Shown: positions 1-9,308, counted from the stretch's first letter. The stretch is 23,857 nucleotides of DNA from Apostichopus leukothele (GCA_010014835.2 JAAAKB020027394.1:1-23857); one strand, 5' to 3'. Notes: a model not told the origin generated them from the letters alone. Numbers and translations are program-made.

Positions 1-152
1 GGTCATTTCCGGCGATCTAGGGAGTATCTTTACTCAAAAAAATTATGTACGCTACGCGCCAACCTGTGGTGGCGCTCCGCTTAGAAAGTGTCGAAAGCGC
101 CCCTACAGACCATTCTCGCCCCTCCTGACCAATACCCCTAGCTCCGCTACTG
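1..152. mobile_element. End of a hAT-like DNA element, cut by the window edge (tentative)
   Basis: Read on the minus strand from 152, the sequence begins CAGTAGCGGAGCTAGGGG, which resembles hAT-type terminal repeats of the CAGTGGCGGAGC kind. The GC-rich interior (gcgctccgctt near 75-85) differs from the AT-rich DNA around it. The expected 8-bp target duplication would be GGAAGTAC at 153-160, but its partner lies outside the window, so the call rests on the terminus alone. No transposase reading frame is visible. It could instead be unrelated GC-rich sequence. Confidence 0.35.
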
Positions 153-1581
153 GGAAGTACCCCGAGAAGGTCCAGAAGAGGGCTGCTATAGAATGAGGGT
201 GTTCCTTATAATAGGCGGTTACAGCTCAGTGCTGAATCTCACCACGTACACTGGAGGTTAGGAAGATACGTGGTGACTTGATTCAGGTTTTCAAGATTGT
301 GTATGGTTTTGACAATCATCCTTCACTGAATTTTTCATGTTTGCTAATAGTAGTTGTACCAGAGGTCATTGTCTTAATTTCCAGAACTTACAAGTAGGCC
401 TAGGTGAATGAGTGGAACGGTTTGCCTGAGAAAGTTGTACTTGCAAGTAGTCTGAATCGGACAAGCACTTTTAGCATTGTAATCGGGTCTGATTTTGTGT
501 GTCTTCAGGTTTTTCCTCTCCTATAGGGTCCTGGATGGGGACTTGGGTGTCCCTCCTTTGTCCCCCCCCCCCCCCACTAAACTAAAACTAAACTAAACAC
601 GTAACTTCCTGACATGTCTATAGTAAAGCCATGTGAGTGCTATAGTTGAAATTTTACTTATATGCAACCACACCGACGACTTCTTTGTTTACTCTACAAG
701 GGGTGTTTTCCTTCCCGTATTATCATCAGGTTGATAAACGAAGAGTAGCTGTAACTATTTCAAAGTACCTTTCTTTGATTCAAGTGCATCTTTGATGCTT
801 TAAGTTTCAGTTTTAACTTAATGTGATGTTTTATCACCGTCTATCTCCTTAGTTATTTTATGCGAACAGGCACAGGTATTGCGTCCAATCGTTGAGACTA
901 GTTGCGCGAAAATGGTTTCAACGTCAGAGTAGGCTAGTCTACCGTTCTTTTTAATGTAAAAATTGTAAGTGAAACAAGTTATGTAATGTGTTAGCCCAGC
1001 AGGGACCTGTCGGCCGGTAAATGTACATTGAAGCTAATGTGTCATGATGGGGATAGGTTATTCTGGATTTTTGTATTTGAGTTTTGTCATACTCATACTT
1101 TTCAGGTAGTCCTACTGTTGAACCATTGTGTTCAGGGCTATGACTCTGAGAAAGTAGCTGTAATATTTAGCAAATTCACTTTTGGTCTTATGCCTGTGTA
1201 TGAAGGCAGGTTCTAGATAATTTGTAATTGTTAACCAATGCTTATTAGTTTAAAGTATTTTAATGTAGGAATAATAATCAAAACATGTACTGTAGGCTAG
1301 GCCCCAGATACAGAAGCTATCCTGTAGCATAATGTTAGCCTTGTCCTTTAATTTTAATATTGGCCCGCAATGTAGTTATAGTAATAATATGCGTAGTATG
1401 GTTTGAAGCTGGAATGTCTGTTTAGCAGCATCATTCGCTAGTAAATGTCATCCTTGCCAGGGTTCACCCTTCAGCAAGGCCCAATGTACCCATGCTCAAC
1501 AAGTTGAGTATCCGTGTGTTGTCCAACTTGTCCACTTACCAACTTTGAAACGATTCTTCCATTCCTCTTTTAAATCTCTAG
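153..1581. other. Upstream region of GGPS1 with no recognised coding sequence
   Basis: No frame here encodes a protein I recognise; the longest open stretch (1028-1216) shows no domain. A run of 14 C occurs at 562-575, followed by repeats of ACTAAA/CTAAA. The region should hold the GGPS1 promoter and a non-coding first exon, because an acceptor-like CTCTTTTAAATCTCTAG ends at 1581, just before the start codon. I cannot place the transcription start or the upstream donor. Confidence 0.5.
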
Positions 1582-1681
1582 ACACATTCATATCGTGTCT
1601 TATACTGCAATAGAAATGGCTGCAAATGATGGTGGCAATGGTAGCACAGCAAAAGAAGATATGGACAAGTTTCAGGAAAGG
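1582..1681 (+). CDS. GGPS1: GGPS1 exon 1 (5'UTR end plus first 22 codons)
   Basis: The coding part is 1616-1681 and reads [20 protein letters not shown] followed by E and R, ending in phase 0 before GTAAAG. The stretch 1582-1615 is probably 5'UTR joined to an upstream non-coding exon, since a pyrimidine-rich acceptor ends at 1581. The N-terminus is about 12 residues longer than in human GGPS1. Confidence 0.8.
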
Positions 1682-4600
1682 GTAAAGCCTAGATGTATTA
1701 TATGAATTAGTAGTCTTAAGTTACAAAACCTACTTACTTTAGGCAGTCAAACATTAATTGAGACTCCTTTTCCTTTGCAATTTGTAACAATCTCCATGCC
1801 ACGTTTCATAGAGACCGATAAGGATGTACAGAAATAATACTTTTTCAAGTTTGTTAGTAATTGTTTTATGCATGTCAGACAGATGTCAAACATCAGTGGT
1901 CTGGTGATCAACAGTGGAAATAATCAGGGACCAGTCGACCCCTTTAACTTGCAAAACTATGCAGGTCCCTAACACAAACTATTCAGAACATTTTATTCAT
2001 ATAATTATGGCTTGTTCTACTATAATTCCATCTTTAGTTCAAGAAATGTAAAAGTATCAGATGAGTTTCCCAGCACATTTTAAGTGATAAATAAAATACA
2101 GGGCATTCCATTTTCATTCTCCTTAGTCCGATGTCAAAGAAAGTGTTTAATAACCTCAAAGCTGCAATATATGAACATATGTTTTGTTTGATGGTCTTCG
2201 ATGAAAGGCTTAAAGCATCAATCTGGACAGACATGCTACAGTGTGTTGTTCTCAGCACTGGCAGGCTCTGTCATGTTGATTGTAAAATCCTGTTACCGTA
2301 GAAATGAAAGACTAGAACTTTGCTTTATATAGCAGGGAGAAAGAATTCATTAGACATTTAAAAGCTGTGCATTCATGTCAATTTGGTGCATGAAAAATCT
2401 TTAAAATCTAATAATTGTGATGTTCTTGTATACATAGTTCATAATATATGCAGCAGTTTTCCATCCTTTACATATTTTTTATCTCATTAGATATTATTGG
2501 AGCCATATCAGTACATCCTACAGAATCCTGGCAAAGAGGTCAGGGTTAAACTTACTCAAGCATTTAATTATTGGATGAAAATACCAAATGACAAACTTGA
2601 AATCGTCAGTGAAGTTACACAAATGCTGCACAATGCCAGCTTGCTGTAAGTCTCTAAATCGATTCTTTATGTCTTGCAGAATAATTTGTTACACGGAATG
2701 GTTAGAAGCTTTTATCGATTGGCACAAATTAATTCTAAGGACAAGCAGATGCTATCTGAATAACTATTGTCTAGTAGAGAAATATTTATGATGTTATCTG
2801 GTAGACATGAATTTTGATTATACAGAATGTTCGAAGTAACTTATGAATAATGTAACTTAATTATAAAAGAAAGGCCAATAACTATTCAGATTGACTCTTC
2901 TTAGGTAGGCCTTGGGTTTGCTAATGTTAACACTAGTCGATATTCACTACTTTTTGCCTTGTTCGACCTTCCAATATCTGCAAGTTGGATGGGATTGGTT
3001 GGGAGACAATTTTCCACAGTTTTTCCACATTCTTTCCAAATAAAACCTGTGAATCTCAGATTACCTTTCTTTTGTGTAGCATGTGTACGAGATGTTTTTA
3101 TTTCCTCTAGTTATGTAACAGTTCATGGAGCTCATGACACACTACTTGTTTCTTTTCTTGAAGAGATTTTTTTGGTTTTGGTTTCCTCATCAGAATTGAT
3201 GATATAGAAGACAGCTCAAAATTACGCCGAGGGAACCCTGTAGCTCACAGTATATATGGGATCCCTCAAACCATCAATACCGCCAATTATGTCTACTTCC
3301 TTGCCTTACAAAAAATAATGGCTTTAGAAATTCCAGAGGCAACACAAATTTACATGGGTAAGTTAATTGGTTATTTTTTAGTAGAACAGCCGACAATATA
3401 CTATAACGTTTGAGGCAAATGACACCAACATATAAACACCGCACACATTTGTGCAAATATAATAAAATATCAATATTAAAAAAAATCTTTCTTGTCTCTT
3501 GTTAAAAAGCTTTATTCACTGATATGCAGCACAGAAACAATTTGGATTGTCAAAAGCACACAATCCCTGCTTGTATCGATTCCCATTTGTTCTTGCATGA
3601 AATATCTCTTATGAAAAGTTCCTGATTACTTATCAGCTATTTTGGAATCAGGAAGGGTCAAATCGATTGAGTCTGGGAAAATAATGTGGTCCATATCATC
3701 ACCATTTGTACGTAGGAAGAGTTATTTCAGCTTGAAACAAAGTTTTGACATCTTGAAAAGATATGCTAATTTTTGCAGCATTCTGCAAATTGAGGAAATG
3801 AATTATATCATAACTCTTATTTTGAAAAACATTTCTTAACTTCTTCTGGTTTGAAGAACTTGAAACAGGATAAACAGTAATGTACAACATGATTTGCTAC
3901 TAAAACATTTACCATTTAGACGTAATACTTTAGTCATACTTAATATAACGTTGATATTAGAATGAACTAGCCTTGATTTGTGACTGAGGTCATATATTGT
4001 ATACCATCTTATGTTTCATGGGTTTAGACATAATACTTAAACATACTTAATATCACATTGATATTAGAATGAACTAGCCTTGATATGTTACTGAGTTGAT
4101 AAATTGTATACAATCTTATGTTTCATGGGTTTAGACATAATACTTAAACATACTTAATACCACATTGATAATAGAATGAACCAGCCTTGGTATGGTACTG
4201 AGGTCATAACCGTCATATGTTGTATACCATCTATGTTTCATGGGTTTGGCGGCTGAATTTAATCTTCCACACTCTTCCCCCTGCTGGGTTCTGTGTTTGG
4301 CCAGTTAAATATTGAATGTAATAAATATTTATTCTTTACTATAGAACAACTCTTAATCTTACACCAAGGCCAAGGTATGGACATTTGGTGGAGAGACAAC
4401 TTCAACTGTCCTACAGAAGAAGAGTATAAAGAAATGGTGCTGAAAAGTAAGTGAGGAATTCACATTAAATGAAATGGGTACCATTTATAGATAGGAAATA
4501 TTGTTGCTATGTGGTCATATATGTCAACTTCAGTCTTATAAAGGATACAATACCTTATCTTTATAATTGCAATATCAGTCTGGACTACAAGACTAACGTT

Positions 4601-5955
4601 GGTAATTGAGTGCTTTATATTTTCTTTTCTATAGAAACTGGTGGCCTGTTTGGTCTAGCTGTCCGACTTATGCAATTGTTCAGTACTAATAAAAGGTAAG
4701 GTCGTAACCCACGTATGGAATAAATTTATGATATTATGTTGCAATTATTAAATCATGAAAGGTCTATCTCTCTGTTTAAACACGTTCTTTACCCACAGCA
4801 GTGATGACAAACTACAGTGAGTGCCCCTAACACTTGCTGTAATGTCCATCAAAAGTCCATGTTTGCTTCTTGCCATTCCTATGAAGAAAATGTTAATGAG
4901 TAAACCAAAGACAGTATGTTTTAATTATCTGTTTCTGTTTTTGTTTTGTTTTACTGTTTGTAGTAATTTCAAACCACTCATCGATGCTTTAGGACTTTTC
5001 TTTCAAATTAGAGACGATTATGCCAACTTACAATCAAGTGATTACACGGACAGTAAAAGCTTCTGTGAAGATCTAACGGAAGGGAAATATTCCTTTCCGA
5101 TCATCCACGGGATCTTGAGCCAACCAGAGAGCACTCAGGTCAAAAATATTCTCAGGCAAAGGACAACAGATTTTGAGGTCAAGAAATACTGTGTTGAGTA
5201 CCTAGAAAAGGTTTGTGAAATATTGTGTGGAGTGCCTTAGTGATAGAGTACGTAAGAAAGGTTGGTGAAGCACTATATAGAGTACTTAGAGCATAGAGTA
5301 CCTACAAAAGGTGGAAGAAGCACTGTATGCAGTACCTAGTGCATAGAGTACATAGAAAAGATTGGTGAAATACTGTGTGGAGTACCTAGAACATAGAGTA
5401 TATAGAAAGGATAGTGAAGTACTATGTAGAGTACCTAGAGCATCCAGTACCTAGAAAAGGGTCAGAGGCAAGTGAGAATTTCAGAACTTGTTTATTGAAT
5501 AATGATATGTTGATTGATGACACCAGCTGTCATTATGAAGGGCTACACATGAACTCAATACCTTCAGAGTGACAATGCTAATCTGCCCTGACTGCTGAGA
5601 TATTGGAATAACTAATTTGAAAGTTACTTATTGAGAAAGTAACCCGGATATCTTCTGTTACATTGAGGAGTATGATATGTACCCAGTATGTACTAGGTTA
5701 CCCGGTGTGCACCAGGTATGTACCGGGTATGTACAAATCTGTTTGTATGTCACGTGACCTGACCAACAAAACACTTATGTGCAGCTATGTAACTTGATAC
5801 AGGACAAGGTATGCACATTAATAACGTATTTTGTCTTCAAATTGAAATTACAACATTATCTCATGTTTCTTTTTTTCTCTCTCTCCTATTTTTTGTTATT
5901 GGTAGATTGGGTCCTTTGAGTATACAAGGAAGATTATAGCTGAATACACTGAGTT
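1616..5955 (+). CDS. GGPS1: Geranylgeranyl diphosphate synthase, spliced, lacking its C-terminal exon
   Basis: Joining 1616-1681, 2491-2645, 3194-3357, 4345-4446, 4635-4695, 4964-5210 and 5906-5955 gives 281 residues plus a split codon, with matching phases and GT/AG ends throughout. The enzyme condenses farnesyl diphosphate with isopentenyl diphosphate to C20 geranylgeranyl diphosphate, used for protein prenylation, in the cytosol. The first Asp-rich motif DDIED is at residues 76-80 and the second, DDYAN, at 200-204. Other family landmarks are [38 protein letters not shown] and [11 protein letters not shown]. From memory it aligns almost without gaps to human GGPS1 (300 aa) from ILLEPY onward. 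The tail matching human EAKAYKQIDARGGNPEL onward is missing from the window. The start is chosen because ATG 1616 has a good context (gaaATGG) and exon 1 leads into ILLEPYQY where expected. Confidence 0.93.
2491..2645 (+). CDS. GGPS1: GGPS1 exon 2
   Basis: It encodes residues 23-73, from [18 protein letters not shown] to [11 protein letters not shown]. The acceptor is TCTCATTAG and the donor GTAAGT; the exon ends in phase 2 within the Leu just before the first Asp-rich motif. The GKEVR segment is the conserved diphosphate-contact region of the family. Confidence 0.95.
3194..3357 (+). CDS. GGPS1: GGPS1 exon 3 with the DDIED motif
   Basis: It encodes [20 protein letters not shown] onward to Met128. 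DDIED is the Mg2+-binding first Asp-rich motif for the allylic diphosphate, and the following RR is the conserved Arg pair. The acceptor is CTCATCAG and the donor GTAAGT; the exon ends in phase 1. Confidence 0.96.
3915..4248. repeat. Three tandem copies of a ~107-114 bp unit in GGPS1 intron 3
   Basis: Units start at 3915, 4023 and 4130, each with TTTAGACATAATACTT (or the near variant TTTAGACGTAATACTT). Each continues through GATATTAGAATGAACTAGCC (last copy slightly changed) and ends with TATGTTTCATGGG. The third copy has a few extra bases (CCGTCATA). The unit is AT-rich, non-coding and unrecognised. Confidence 0.85.
4345..4446 (+). CDS. GGPS1: GGPS1 exon 4
   Basis: It encodes residues 130-162, [18 protein letters not shown] onward to EYKEMVLK. 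This is the conserved helix facing the active site. The acceptor is TTTACTATAG and the donor GTAAGT. Confidence 0.95.
4635..4695 (+). CDS. GGPS1: GGPS1 exon 5
   Basis: It encodes residues 163-182 (K, then [19 protein letters not shown]) and ends with AG in phase 2 before GTAAGG. The match to human [17 protein letters not shown] is nearly complete; Arg replaces Gly at the eleventh position. Confidence 0.94.
4799..4816 (+). CDS. GGPS1: Candidate optional 18-nt GGPS1 microexon (exon 6)
   Basis: A pyrimidine-rich acceptor (TTCTTTACCCACAG) is followed by 18 nt and then a strong donor, GTGAGT. Including it would keep the frame, turning the junction residue S into SSDDKLH before NFKPL. The acceptor is a tandem NAGNAG (CAGCAG), so a 15-nt form starting at 4802 is also possible. 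Skipping it gives an ungapped alignment with human GGPS1, so the default message probably lacks it. Only RNA data would settle it. Confidence 0.3.
4964..5210 (+). CDS. GGPS1: GGPS1 exon 7 with the DDYAN motif
   Basis: It encodes residues 184-265 ([20 protein letters not shown] onward to YCVEYLEK). It contains the second Asp-rich motif and the [11 protein letters not shown] loop. The acceptor is CTGTTTGTAG. The donor GTTTGT is weak, and the exon's last 15 nt form the first part of a 50-bp tandem repeat that runs on into the intron. Confidence 0.96.
5196..5462. repeat. 50-bp minisatellite, ~5.3 copies, beginning inside GGPS1 exon 7
   Basis: Units start at 5196, 5246, 5296, 5346 and 5396, the first four exactly 50 bp and the fifth 49, with a partial copy from 5445. 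Each starts GAGTAC or a near variant, followed by TAGAAAAGG-like sequence, and has an internal GAGTACCTAG near its end. The first unit contains the last five exon 7 codons (EYLEK) and the true splice donor, so later units carry decayed copies of an exon/intron junction. Confidence 0.9.
5906..5955 (+). CDS. GGPS1: GGPS1 exon 8
   Basis: It encodes [16 protein letters not shown] and the first two bases of a Leu or Phe codon, matching human VGSFEYTRNTLKEL. The acceptor is TTATTGGTAG and the donor GTAAGT. If the donor is not used, translation ends at once (TTG TAA), giving a 282-residue protein ending EYTEL without the usual C-terminal helix. Confidence 0.9.
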
Positions 5956-5985
5956 GTAAGTATCAAGCAGTGTCTTTTATTATAT

Positions 5986-6024
5986 ATACTAGTTCTATAT
6001 ATTTCATATATATAGAACTAGTAT
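5986..6024. repeat. Perfect 17-bp inverted repeat with a 5-nt loop
   Basis: The left arm ATACTAGTTCTATATAT (5986-6002) is exactly complementary to ATATATAGAACTAGTAT (6008-6024), around the loop TTCAT. It lies 30 bp past the GGPS1 exon 8 donor and could form a stable hairpin in the transcript. It may mark the edge of the repeat that carries the SINE head. Confidence 0.9.
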
Positions 6025-6102
6025 TGTTCGATACAGGTGACAAATGCCTACAGTGGAATTACGACCTTCCTTACCAGTTTCGAACCTCTGGACATACAAT
6101 CA

Positions 6103-6265
6103 GCGTCCATAGCCTAGTGGTTAGGGTGTCCGCATATAAAGCGGGAGGCCCGGGTTCGAATCCCGGTGGAGGCTGGAAGTTTTTCCACTGTTCTGGATTT
6201 CCTTCTCATTACGTTTTCAATTATATATATATATATATAAATATATATATATTTATATTTATAAT
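6103..6265 (+). mobile_element. tRNA-derived SINE-like element
   Basis: Positions 6103-6173 fold as a tRNA. The acceptor stem GCGTCCA/TGGAGGC has one mismatch, the anticodon stem is TCCGC/GCGGG, and the T arm CCGGG-TTCGAAT-CCCGG is perfect. Pol III box A is TAGCCTAGTGG (6110-6120) and box B GGTTCGAATCC (6153-6163). The anticodon would be ATA, which animals do not normally use, and a non-tRNA tail ending in (TA)n follows, so a SINE is likelier than a working tRNA gene. I could not define a target duplication, so the right end is approximate. Confidence 0.6.
6222..6265. repeat. TA-rich microsatellite
   Basis: An interrupted (TA)n run follows the SINE-like tail. Such runs are frequent assembly weak points. 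Confidence 0.85.
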
Positions 6266-6367
6266 CACTCAATTGTACATGGAACAGACTTATGTTGTCA
6301 ATAATGCTTAATTGGAAGGTTTATGTACAAGTTCAATACACCAATGTCTTTCTTTTCATTTTGACAG

Positions 6368-6561
6368 CATCCAGATGCAGACTCTTTGTACCTAGAGAAG
6401 ATAGATATCGGGGAGGAGAAACAAAGAACGGTCATCAGTGGTCTGGCAGGAACTGTCCCTCTGGAGGAGATGAGAGACAGGATGGTAGTGATGTTGTGTA
6501 ACTTAAAACCACAGAAGATGAGAGGCATTGAATCACAGGCAATGGTTATGTGTGCCTGTAT
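6368..6561 (+). CDS. YARS1: TyrRS C-domain exon a
   Basis: The exon follows TTTTCATTTTGACAG and opens with [17 protein letters not shown]. It covers the OB-fold core to MCAC and ends with AT (phase 2) at donor GTAAGT. Part of the intron on its 3' side, up to 6893, holds nothing I recognise. Confidence 0.88.
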
Positions 6562-7628
6562 GTAAGTATTTAAAACAACAGACTTGTGGCATTTGCCACA
6601 TGAATTCTCTTGAAATCAGTTTTGTCTGGGCAGAAATTAATTTAGTTTATTATATTTTATGTCATGAGCAAATGTTTGAGATTTTGAGAAAGTCTATTCT
6701 TCTTTTGTAAACCAACCTTCAACACACAGACTTACAATCCCCATTAAAATTGGTTCAGTTTAAATCATAAAGCAAGATGTCAGGGTGAAAGGATTTTCTA
6801 ATGGCTTGCTTATCATATGGATTTGACTGCTTGAGTAAACCTTTGGTCTAAGCATCCCAAAAGATTTTAACATATTAACATTTTTCATTTCAGAGAAGAC
6901 CCTAAACAGATAGAGCCCCTCTCTCCCCCAGAAGGGAGCAGTCCAGGGGAGAGAGTCTTCATAGATGGTTACGAAGGTAAAGACCCCGACGAGGAGTTGA
7001 AACCCAAGAAAAAGGTCTTTGAGAAGATACAGGTAAGAAGAAAGTAAACTAGTAAGGCGTGAAATAAATGGTAAACAATTCAAATTTCATATTATAAGTG
7101 AAGTTATTTAATAACATATATTTGATATGCTTTGGTAAATGAATCGAGAGGGTGCGAAAGGCATACAAACAAGGAAGATAAGACCCAACTTAATGTTTTA
7201 TGTTCACATTTTAATTTACAAATGTACATGAAAATAATACAAACTACAATATCATACAACAATACTTAAACTTGATAAAATTCACTTTGATGTTAGACCT
7301 GTCAGGCATGGATATATAATATAAATAAATTCTGGAACAAAGAAAAAGAATATCTTAAACCTGCATAATACCAGTTAACACTTCAAAGAAGAACGTATGT
7401 AAGAATACACGTTACAATATGAAAAAAAATTGAAGAAATTTCAATGGCAACTGATTATATGATAAAACTTTCAAAGTTGGAAATTCTATTTTCTATAATT
7501 TTTTCTCCTTTTTTCAGGTGGATTTGAAAACGTCTCAAGATTGTGTGGCTATGTGGAAAGACTCCCCGTTAAAAACCAAACTAGGCTTTGTGAAGTCTGC
7601 AAGTTTGAAGGGAGCTGCTATACGTTGA
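6368..7628 (+). CDS. YARS1: Tyrosyl-tRNA synthetase C-terminal EMAPII-like domain (three exons, 5' part absent)
   Basis: Joining 6368-6561, 6894-7032 and 7518-7628 gives 147 residues and a TGA stop, with consistent phases. The protein runs [76 protein letters not shown]. This is the OB-fold tRNA-binding domain shared by TyrRS, AIMP1/p43 and some MetRS. The phrases [11 protein letters not shown], EPLxPPxGSxPGE and [14 protein letters not shown] follow TyrRS rather than AIMP1. In animals this domain is the C-terminal third of cytosolic TyrRS and in mammals can act as a cytokine after cleavage. About 20 residues of the domain's N-terminus (LDIRVGKIITVEK in human) and the whole catalytic domain are missing. 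The first exon is in phase 0, so splicing from GGPS1 exon 8 (phase 2) would shift the frame and stop after nine codons. Confidence 0.85.
6894..7032 (+). CDS. YARS1: TyrRS C-domain exon b
   Basis: It reads (I)[19 protein letters not shown] onward to KKKVFEKIQ in phase 0 before GTAAGA. This is the proline and lysine-rich segment typical of the EMAPII C-terminal half. Confidence 0.88.
7518..7628 (+). CDS. YARS1: TyrRS C-domain last exon
   Basis: It reads [20 protein letters not shown], then [16 protein letters not shown] and a stop, matching the human TyrRS end (..KSLKGGNIS). The acceptor is TCCTTTTTTCAG. Confidence 0.88.
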   Translation: MDLKTSQDCVAMWKDSPLKTKLGFVKSASLKGAAIR

Positions 7629-7889
7629 ACTTGGCAATGCATAGGACATTTTACTTAAAGGGAAGAGATGGTTGTTCAGAGACTTTGCCATTGGTTCATG
7701 CTTGATTTCTGGATCAGCGATAAATCTTAAGTGGACACGGAGTAAGAGTTTTCACCGAGGCAATAGGAGATGTAAAATCTCAACTTATTAATATATGTGC
7801 ATTCTTTGTTATGAATGTCCAATAGTTAAATATCTGTGGATGTTGCAGGCTGATCCTGCTGTCGTGGAGACATACAAGAGGTCATGAAA

Positions 7890-7895
7890 AATAAA
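7890..7895 (+). terminator. Candidate poly(A) signal for the TyrRS transcript
   Basis: AATAAA occurs 261 bases after the TGA stop, the first canonical hexamer downstream. The cleavage site itself is not identifiable. Confidence 0.4.
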
Positions 7896-9308
7896 ATGCT
7901 TTTCATTGCCTTCAGATCAGTGATTTTTCCAAAAGTGTTGATTGCCTTGTGTCCCTGGAAAAAGCTTTGTACAATAGTCTTGGAGAGATGGAGACTTTAC
8001 CATGTTGAGTTTCTTTCAAGTTTTCAGCTGCTAACTGTGGACCATCTATTCCTGCTATGGGAATTTCTTTAAGATTAACAGTCAATCCTTTGAAAGTGAA
8101 CTATAAAAGGGTTATGACTGTGCTTATTTTGTCCCATTTTATTTTCTTGAAGGTAGAGGGTGGGAAAAACAGGGCTTCAATCATTTATTGTTCTGTTTTC
8201 CTAAAAACAAGTTCTTTAACGAAAAGTAAGTCATAAGAGTTTGTATAAGTTAGTTAAAAGACAGCATGAGGTGACTGGGTAGAAACATGTACAGACATGC
8301 CACAAGTTCCTGGTGTAGAATATACACTATTTGGGAAAAGACAAGCCCCAGCAATAGCCGGGCAATATTTTGTTTAGTTCATTTAAGTATACGGTAATAT
8401 AAACCAACCAAAACTGCTCAACAGGCAGAATTTAATGGTTTCGAGGTAGCAATTCCAGTTACCCATGACTCCTTCAATCTTGAATGGGCTATGACTAATC
8501 TGAATAAATCAAATATTGTATGGCACACTGCTATGGTGTATTGAATAGCATACTGTATAGCAAACTGCTATACAATATCTGATTATGTATATCCAATAGC
8601 TATGCTAGTTAGTACATATTTTACTTGGTCATACAAAGAATGAAGATGTGAAGTTTGAAGGGATAAATAAACTTCCTACATATATATACACCAGTTGCTA
8701 TCTCATCTCTGTCCTCCAAATTCTTTCCTATACTACCATTCCTGGAGAGATTTTAACTATTTCGTTTGATGACGAAAGACTTAAACATAATCCAATGGAA
8801 GACGTTCGTTTACTTTAATATCACATTAAGGCACATCATTTAACTCTATGATATTAAAGAAGCACACACAACCATCATCTTTACCATATATGACATGGGT
8901 TCTTGTCGTGAGAATTCTGTTTGAACGATTCCTCGAAACAGCGAAATAAACATCTTGCTCCATTCTAGAAACATCTTGTCAGGGAGTTCATTGTGTATCA
9001 TGTGTGACATCTATCTGCCACTAGCTGGTGATATGTCTTCCTTCTTCCTTACCCTTCCTCTGTTCATATTTCATATATTCAATGTTGATATTAATCAGTG
9101 CTGTTGCTGAAAGCTAACATTTTACCACCAACCTTTGCAACCTCAACTAAAGGGAAGTAAAATTGAAGGGAAAAAGAATCTGAGAAAAATTGACTATATG
9201 ACATCAAACTTTTATACTTCATCTAGTCCTAAAGATCTTGTTTTTGAAGACACAAAAAAATATTCCTTGGTATACTGGGAGGTGGGTGAAAAGTTCTATA
9301 GCTGCCTA

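Larger units (their letters stand above)
5956..6367. other. Junction between GGPS1 and TyrRS exons, filled with repeats
   Basis: This 412-bp stretch should contain either an intron with the final GGPS1 exon or an intergenic region plus the TyrRS catalytic exons. It contains neither. What it does contain is a hairpin (5986-6024), a tRNA-like SINE head (6103-6173), and AT-rich simple repeats to about 6265. Reading all frames I found no GGPS1 C-terminal sequence. Confidence 0.7.

Noticed and set aside
6103-6173. Functional tRNA gene
   Set aside because: The acceptor stem has a mismatch, the anticodon ATA is not normally used in animals, and a SINE-like tail with a TA run follows.
5906-6561. GGPS1-TyrRS fusion protein
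   Set aside because: Exon phases differ, and joining 5955 to 6368 puts the EMAPII sequence out of frame with an early stop.
6368-7628. AIMP1 (p43) rather than TyrRS
   Set aside because: Signature phrases, especially [14 protein letters not shown] and the LKG..I ending, follow TyrRS; AIMP1 reads PDKELNPKKKIWEQ and ends differently.
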